27,733 nucleotides of DNA from Acetobacter sp. CAG:977 (GTDB lineage Bacteria > Pseudomonadota > Alphaproteobacteria > CAAGCB01 > CAG-977): positions 70,866 through 98,598 of the forward strand of contig HF994932.1 of NCBI GenBank assembly GCA_000434295.1. The letters run 5' to 3'. This document shows, in pieces, positions 24,080 to 27,733 of this stretch. The position numbers and the translations under genes are program-made. The notes under the pieces were generated by a model. The model was not told the DNA's origin and made no database searches. It saw nothing but the letters and a program-made list of their open reading frames with translations. The first letter of the stretch is position 1. Each line of letters starts with the position of its first letter.

Positions 24080-24526
24080 ATGATTTCGCCCAAAATCGTT
24101 TCTGATACAACAAAAGCCATCGAAAATGCTTCTTTTTTGGTCGTTGACGACGATCGATTTTTTCGATCGCTGATCAAAACGACTTTGATGCAACTGGGCG
24201 GATACCATATCAAAGACGCTTCTTCCGCCGTGGAAGCTTTGGAACAATTAAAAGAATCAACGTTCGACGTTTTGTTGCTGGATCACGAAATGCCGGGCGT
24301 AACCGGATTGGAGCTGGCCAGATTGATTCGAAAGGGAAACGAAGGCGTTCTTGATCCTCAAATCCCCATCATCATCATTACGGGGAATACCGAAGAACGC
24401 ACCGTTAAAGAAGCAAAACTGTCCGGCGTCAACGAATATCTGATTAAACCGATATCTCCCGCCGCCCTTGAAAAACGGCTGGCAAAAATCTTAAAGACAA
24501 AAGCGGCTCAGAACGCGGCTACCTGA
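24080..24526 (+). CDS. Single-domain (CheY-like) response regulator
   Basis: 148 residues with one receiver domain (about 17-140). It has acidic residues Asp23-Asp25, phosphoacceptor Asp68 (VLLLDHEMPG), Thr101 (IIIITGNT) and Lys123 (YLIKPIS). No output domain is present, so it should act by protein contact or in a phosphorelay. An N-terminal 16-residue extension precedes the fold. The ATG has a GGGAGA site about 8 bases upstream. No kinase adjoins it; the orphan kinase at 10837-11634 and this regulator are both without a neighbour partner. Its last 8 bases overlap the end of the convergent metallopeptidase gene. Confidence 0.9.
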   Translation: MISPKIVSDTTKAIENASFLVVDDDRFFRSLIKTTLMQLGGYHIKDASSAVEALEQLKESTFDVLLLDHEMPGVTGLELARLIRKGNEGVLDPQIPIIIITGNTEERTVKEAKLSGVNEYLIKPISPAALEKRLAKILKTKAAQNAAT

Positions 24527-25477
24527 CGTTTTCAAACCGTTTCATCAGCGGCAAAGAAGTTTTTTGGCGTTCCGTTCGGCGCGGACGGGGTAAAAACGGC
24601 AACATATTATCCGGATGATCCTTTGCCGACGGCGCAGAATGCTTCATCAAATAATTCAATTCGTCCGACGTTTTACGGTCAACATTGATAAAATAGCGAT
24701 CTTCCAATACGGCGGGATCCTGTTTAAAATAACAGGTTCCGTCGCTTGCCAGACATAAATCCGAAACTATTTTCTCGGCGGACTGGCTTTCGGAATAGGT
24801 GTCTTCTTTATTTTTTCCGTTTTTGGCGCGGCGCTGCATCATTTCAACCTGATAAGCCAAATCGTATGCCGTTTTTATGGCATCGTTTTCGTACCATGCC
24901 ATAAAAGCCGCAGTGCGTGCCGCCCCCGTGGATAAAGCGTCGTCTTCCAGGTATACGGCTTTGCTGAATGCCCTTCCGATTGCTCCGTTTGCGCGGGAAA
25001 AAACCTGAAGCGGGGTAACGTCTCCGGCTTCCATCATTTCTCCCAACGCCTGAACGGCCGTCGCCTGAGCATCGGCTTCAACGGCACGGGTTCGCATAAT
25101 TTGCGTTTTTAACGTTTCTTTGCGGGGGCGTTTGTCATCGCTGGCATCGTATTCGCCGCGAACAAACTGACCTGCATGTCTGGCTTCATGAACCAAAACG
25201 CCGATCAATTCTTCGTCTTTGCTCAGCGGATTTAAAATAATCAGCTTTTTTTCTTTACTGCATCCGCCGTTGCACCCCAAAACAAATTCCATGCCACGGC
25301 ATATCCGGCTTTGCAAGCCGTTTCCAAAACGTCCCGTCCCGTTTGCGATGCCGCAATGCGGTTTATCATTTTTGAAATTCTGGCTTGCGTTATTTTATCG
25401 CCGATAATCTCGAACGGGATTGCCGGTGTGGGCGTATCAAAAAACGATGATATTTTATCCGCAGAAACGGATGTCAT
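24519..25477 (-). pseudogene. Zincin-type metallopeptidase gene, interrupted by a frameshift
   Basis: Two frames make one protein. The first (ATG at 25477) reads on through ACKAGYAVA and then stops at 25241. The second, open across the same region from 25316, continues with GCNGGCSKEKKLIILNP and ends at 24519. Together they give about 318 residues with the zinc motif HEARH (25176-25190) inside LVHEARHAGQ, and an EADAQ third-ligand-like helix downstream. A single base added between about 25265 and 25316, for example in the CCCCAAAA run at 25275-25282, restores one frame. The start is coupled to the upstream lipoprotein gene (TAATG) with an AAAGG site. It resembles the 'putative metallopeptidase' proteins seen in uncultured alphaproteobacteria. 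A sequencing or assembly error, or genuine decay, are both possible; a functional frameshift is less likely. Confidence 0.7.
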
Positions 25478-26088
25478 TATTTAGCGCCTTTCTTTTTGGC
25501 ATTTTTCAAGTTTTTGACATAGTAATCGGCAATTTCAAAGCCCAATTTCTTAGCCAAAAAATGCTCGGTCTTGACAATATCGGGATAGGAATCGCCCGTC
25601 GGTTCGACCAACACGGAACGCGTACGGTACAACACTTCGCCCGAAGCATCCGTAATCGTCCACCAGGCATCCAACATTGCCGCCCCGTCTTTTTGAGCAT
25701 CAAAACGCATAATTTCGATATAAAGACGGTATGTGAACACGTCTCTGTTTAACGTTGCCGGCTTTGCCAAAGGATATCCGGCACGTTCGGAAACGGCGTC
25801 CCCGACAACGCGAGGCAGTACGTCACCCAAATGTTCCGCCCAACGGTGAAATTCCGCCATTTCCAATGTATCGTCTTCCTTTTCGCGAATCACGATCTGA
25901 GGACGATCCAAATACGTCGGAATGGAAATGTCTTCCACGCCGATAATGACGGTATCAGCGTTATCCAACGTAAAACTGCGGGTCGGAAGGGGTGAATCGT
26001 CAAGAACATAAAAGGTCGAATCAGGCGAAAAACCGCAGGCTCCCAATAAAAAGAACAACATTGAAACGGATAAAAAACGACCGGACAT
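25477..26088 (-). CDS. PqiC-like / ABC-transport auxiliary lipoprotein (PF03886)
   Basis: 203 residues. A lipoprotein signal with lipobox LGAC places the lipid on Cys18. The mature part has the family pattern of ABC-type transport auxiliary proteins: FYVLDDSP at the start, IIGVEDISIPTYLDRPQIVIRE, and EFHRWAEHLGDVLPRVVGDAV, followed by paired strands YRLYIEIMRFDAQ and AMLDAWWTITDASGEVLYRT. In Pqi-type systems this lipoprotein contacts the MCE protein at the outer membrane. Here it follows the MCE gene with a TAATG overlap, consistent with that role in an Mla-type phospholipid transport complex. The C-terminus is Lys-rich. Confidence 0.8.
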   Translation of the reverse strand: MSGRFLSVSMLFFLLGACGFSPDSTFYVLDDSPLPTRSFTLDNADTVIIGVEDISIPTYLDRPQIVIREKEDDTLEMAEFHRWAEHLGDVLPRVVGDAVSERAGYPLAKPATLNRDVFTYRLYIEIMRFDAQKDGAAMLDAWWTITDASGEVLYRTRSVLVEPTGDSYPDIVKTEHFLAKKLGFEIADYYVKNLKNAKKKGAK

Positions 26089-26912
26089 TAACGGCTTCCT
26101 CCTTTTCCTCTAATCAGCGCTTCCGGATGGCGTTCCAAATAATCCGCCCATGAACGGATTGATTGAGCCGCATATCCGAAATCTTTAATCATTTTATTTA
26201 AATCTATCATTGTTCTGGAATTTTCTGAAAAAGAATCCATCACTTTATCGGCTTTTTTTGTCGTTTTTGACAAAACGGCAACCGTTTCGCCCGCATCGGC
26301 AACGATTTTCGGTCCGTCTTTGTTCAACAACGTCATGAAACGATCCATCTGCTCCAACAGGCTGTTGATACGCGTAACCGTTTGACGAATCGGCATATCC
26401 TGAAACGTTTTGGATAATTCTTCTATCGTGGACGGCAATGTCGGAATTTCGGGAAAACGCGTGTTACCGTGCAAAATCATCGGCGAATTCGGATAAAATC
26501 CCAGTTCAATCATCATTTGTCCCGTCAAAACGCTTTGCGTAATCAGTTTCGCGCGCAATCCTTTTTGAATCAGGCGTTCCATCAATTCGTCCCGATCTTT
26601 GCTGCGATGCCCGTCTTTGTTCAAAACGATAAAGCTGCCTTCGTCGGCTTCGATATAAACGGGGATGCGAATGCTTAAATTTTGAATATCCGTCACCAAA
26701 GATATCCCGACAACCCTGCCGATGGGAACCCCGTTAAACACAACGGGAGATCCGACGTTCAGCCCTTTGACCGACCCTTCGAAATAAAGGACGCTTTTGC
26801 TGCTTTCGGAAAAGAATTTGTCCCTGTTGATTAAAAGGAACGTCCCGATAAAAATTGCCAAAGCGGCAACCACAAATATACCGACCAGCCTGGGGTTTGG
26901 TTTCGGACTCAT
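26088..26912 (-). CDS. mlaD: MlaD-like MCE-domain protein
   Basis: 274 residues. One N-terminal membrane helix (about 9-28) is followed by an MCE domain (about 38-118) with LYFEGSVKGLNVGSPVVFNGVPIGRV, the usual 'G L. .G.pV...G..VG.V' signature. A longer helical C-terminal part (about 145-265) follows, including Leu-rich and Thr-rich heptads (STIEELSKTFQDM, MDRFMTLLNKDG). MCE proteins form the hexameric lipid-handling ring of Mla-type transporters in the periplasm. The extended helices recall longer MCE proteins with a needle. It starts 1 base after the ATPase stop and its stop overlaps the next gene (TAATG), so it is part of the operon. Confidence 0.9.
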   Translation of the reverse strand: MSPKPNPRLVGIFVVAALAIFIGTFLLINRDKFFSESSKSVLYFEGSVKGLNVGSPVVFNGVPIGRVVGISLVTDIQNLSIRIPVYIEADEGSFIVLNKDGHRSKDRDELMERLIQKGLRAKLITQSVLTGQMMIELGFYPNSPMILHGNTRFPEIPTLPSTIEELSKTFQDMPIRQTVTRINSLLEQMDRFMTLLNKDGPKIVADAGETVAVLSKTTKKADKVMDSFSENSRTMIDLNKMIKDFGYAAQSIRSWADYLERHPEALIRGKGGSR

Positions 26913-26913
26913 T

Positions 26914-27675
26914 TTAATTTCCCCTTTCTCCGCGGGTTAAAAAACGTTCTACCGTCTTATTGGGCGGGTTCTTCAACAGCTCTTTGGGATCACCGTGAGC
27001 AATCGCCGTTCGCGTCTCTACATCCAAGTATACCGAATTCGTCCCGATTGCAAATATCGATGCCAATTCGTGCGTTACCATCACTATCGTCGTGTTCAGG
27101 CTTTCTTTGATTTCCAGTATCAAATCGTCCAAAAGGCGGGCGCTGACGGGATCAAGACCCGCCGAAGGTTCGTCAAAAAACACTATGTCGGGATCCAACG
27201 CCAATGCTCTGGCTAAGCCGGCACGCTTCTTCATGCCCCCGCTGATTTCCGAAGGATAAAAATCCTCAAACCCCGCCAAACCGACCAAATCCAACTTTAA
27301 TGAAACGATGTCCTTGATTTCGGATTCCGACAAATCTGTATACTGCTCCAGCGGCAACGCAATGTTTTCTGCCAAAGTCATAGACGTCCACAACGCACCG
27401 CTTTGATACAAAATGCCGGCTTTCCTCATAACGGCGTTCCGTTGCGCCCGAGACCCCGCCCAAAAATCTTTGCCGTCAAAAATCAACTTTCCCGCCGCAG
27501 GAGATTTCAATCCGACCATTACTTTTAATAACGTGCTTTTGCCGCATCCGCTGCCGCCCATAATGATGAAGATGTCGCCCCTGTTAACCGTAAAATTCAA
27601 ATCGCGCATCAAGACAAAATCGCCGTATGCGATTTTCAACCCTTCTGCAATGATATGCGGCTGTTTTTCGGGCAT
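26914..27675 (-). CDS. mlaF: MlaF-like ABC transporter ATP-binding protein
   Basis: 253 residues, a complete ABC ATPase: Walker A GGSGCGKST (40-48), Q-loop Gln91 (LYQSGAL), signature ISGGMKKR (144-151), Walker B IVFFDE (164-169), D-loop SAGLD, and switch His202 (VTHE). The ISGGMKKR signature and the FYPSEISGG context are typical of the MlaF subfamily, which energises phospholipid transfer between membranes. It pairs with the permease whose end lies just upstream and with the MCE protein downstream. ATG 27675 follows the permease stop by 3 bases. Confidence 0.93.
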   Translation of the reverse strand: MPEKQPHIIAEGLKIAYGDFVLMRDLNFTVNRGDIFIIMGGSGCGKSTLLKVMVGLKSPAAGKLIFDGKDFWAGSRAQRNAVMRKAGILYQSGALWTSMTLAENIALPLEQYTDLSESEIKDIVSLKLDLVGLAGFEDFYPSEISGGMKKRAGLARALALDPDIVFFDEPSAGLDPVSARLLDDLILEIKESLNTTIVMVTHELASIFAIGTNSVYLDVETRTAIAHGDPKELLKNPPNKTVERFLTRGERGN

Positions 27676-27678
27676 CGC

Positions 27679-27733
27679 TTACACCTTGAGCAAATTACAT
27701 ATAAATGTAATCACGGCAGTTGCCAGAATAATG
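27679..27733 (-). CDS. mlaE: C-terminal end of an MlaE-type permease (partial)
   Basis: Seventeen residues and a TAA stop run in from the window edge; they are hydrophobic (IILATAVITFIC then NLLKV), as in the last membrane helix of MlaE-family permeases. The identity is inferred from its place directly before the MlaF-like ATPase gene, 3 bases from its start. Confidence 0.55.
   Translation of the reverse strand, partial: IILATAVITFICNLLKV

Overview
The window reads as one continuous piece of a compact, moderate-GC alphaproteobacterial chromosome. The gene content fits this: a Mur ligase next to an LD-carboxypeptidase, a pyrophosphate-type phosphofructokinase, an EF-G-like second GTPase, a class Ib aspartate aminotransferase, and an Mla-type lipid ABC cluster with a PqiC-like lipoprotein. 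Several small proteins of uncultured, often host-associated alphaproteobacterial type also fit. The exact lineage cannot be fixed from sequence alone. I see no insertion sequence, prophage, CRISPR array, rRNA or tRNA, and no stretch over 300 bases without a gene.

Layout. 1-161 (-): 5' end of a secreted protein running off the edge. 261-4825 (+): a Mur ligase (MurC/Mpl type), an LD-carboxypeptidase overlapping it by 4 bases, and a peptidase-U32 protein, probably one operon whose first two genes suggest murein-peptide recycling. 4806-6248 (-): a response regulator with receiver, PAS and a degenerate GGDEF domain. 6362-6598 (+): a small unknown gene converging on pfp (6625-7896, -) with a shared hairpin terminator. 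8053-8682 (+): a secreted proline-rich protein.

8686-17011 (-) is the most interesting block. It is a Bat (aerotolerance-type) operon: DUF4381 protein, BatA, a BatB/TPR fusion and BatD. It is followed by a soluble histidine kinase and then, from a separate strong-looking promoter, a two-domain periplasmic sensor with no cytoplasmic output domain and a PF04392-type substrate-binding protein. The MoxR ATPase and DUF58 protein that normally head Bat operons are absent here. I read the last three genes as a possible split signalling module in which ligand capture, membrane sensing and kinase are separate polypeptides.

17137-18299 (+): an unrecognised protein with a nuclease-toxin-like look, coupled to a Sel1-repeat lipoprotein. 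18296-20332 (-): uvrB. 20427-24526 (+): aspartate aminotransferase, an EF-G-like GTPase with eroded catalytic motifs, a secreted HMA-like protein lacking its metal-binding cysteines, and a single-domain response regulator. 24519-27733 (-): an Mla-type operon (end of the permease, ATPase, MCE protein, PqiC-like lipoprotein) ending in a zincin-type metallopeptidase gene with a frameshift.

Recurrent themes are very tight packing (ATGA and TAATG couplings, convergent genes whose 3' ends overlap) and several proteins that keep a family fold while losing its catalytic or metal-binding residues (GGDEF, BatB MIDAS, EF-G-like GTPase, HMA-like protein).
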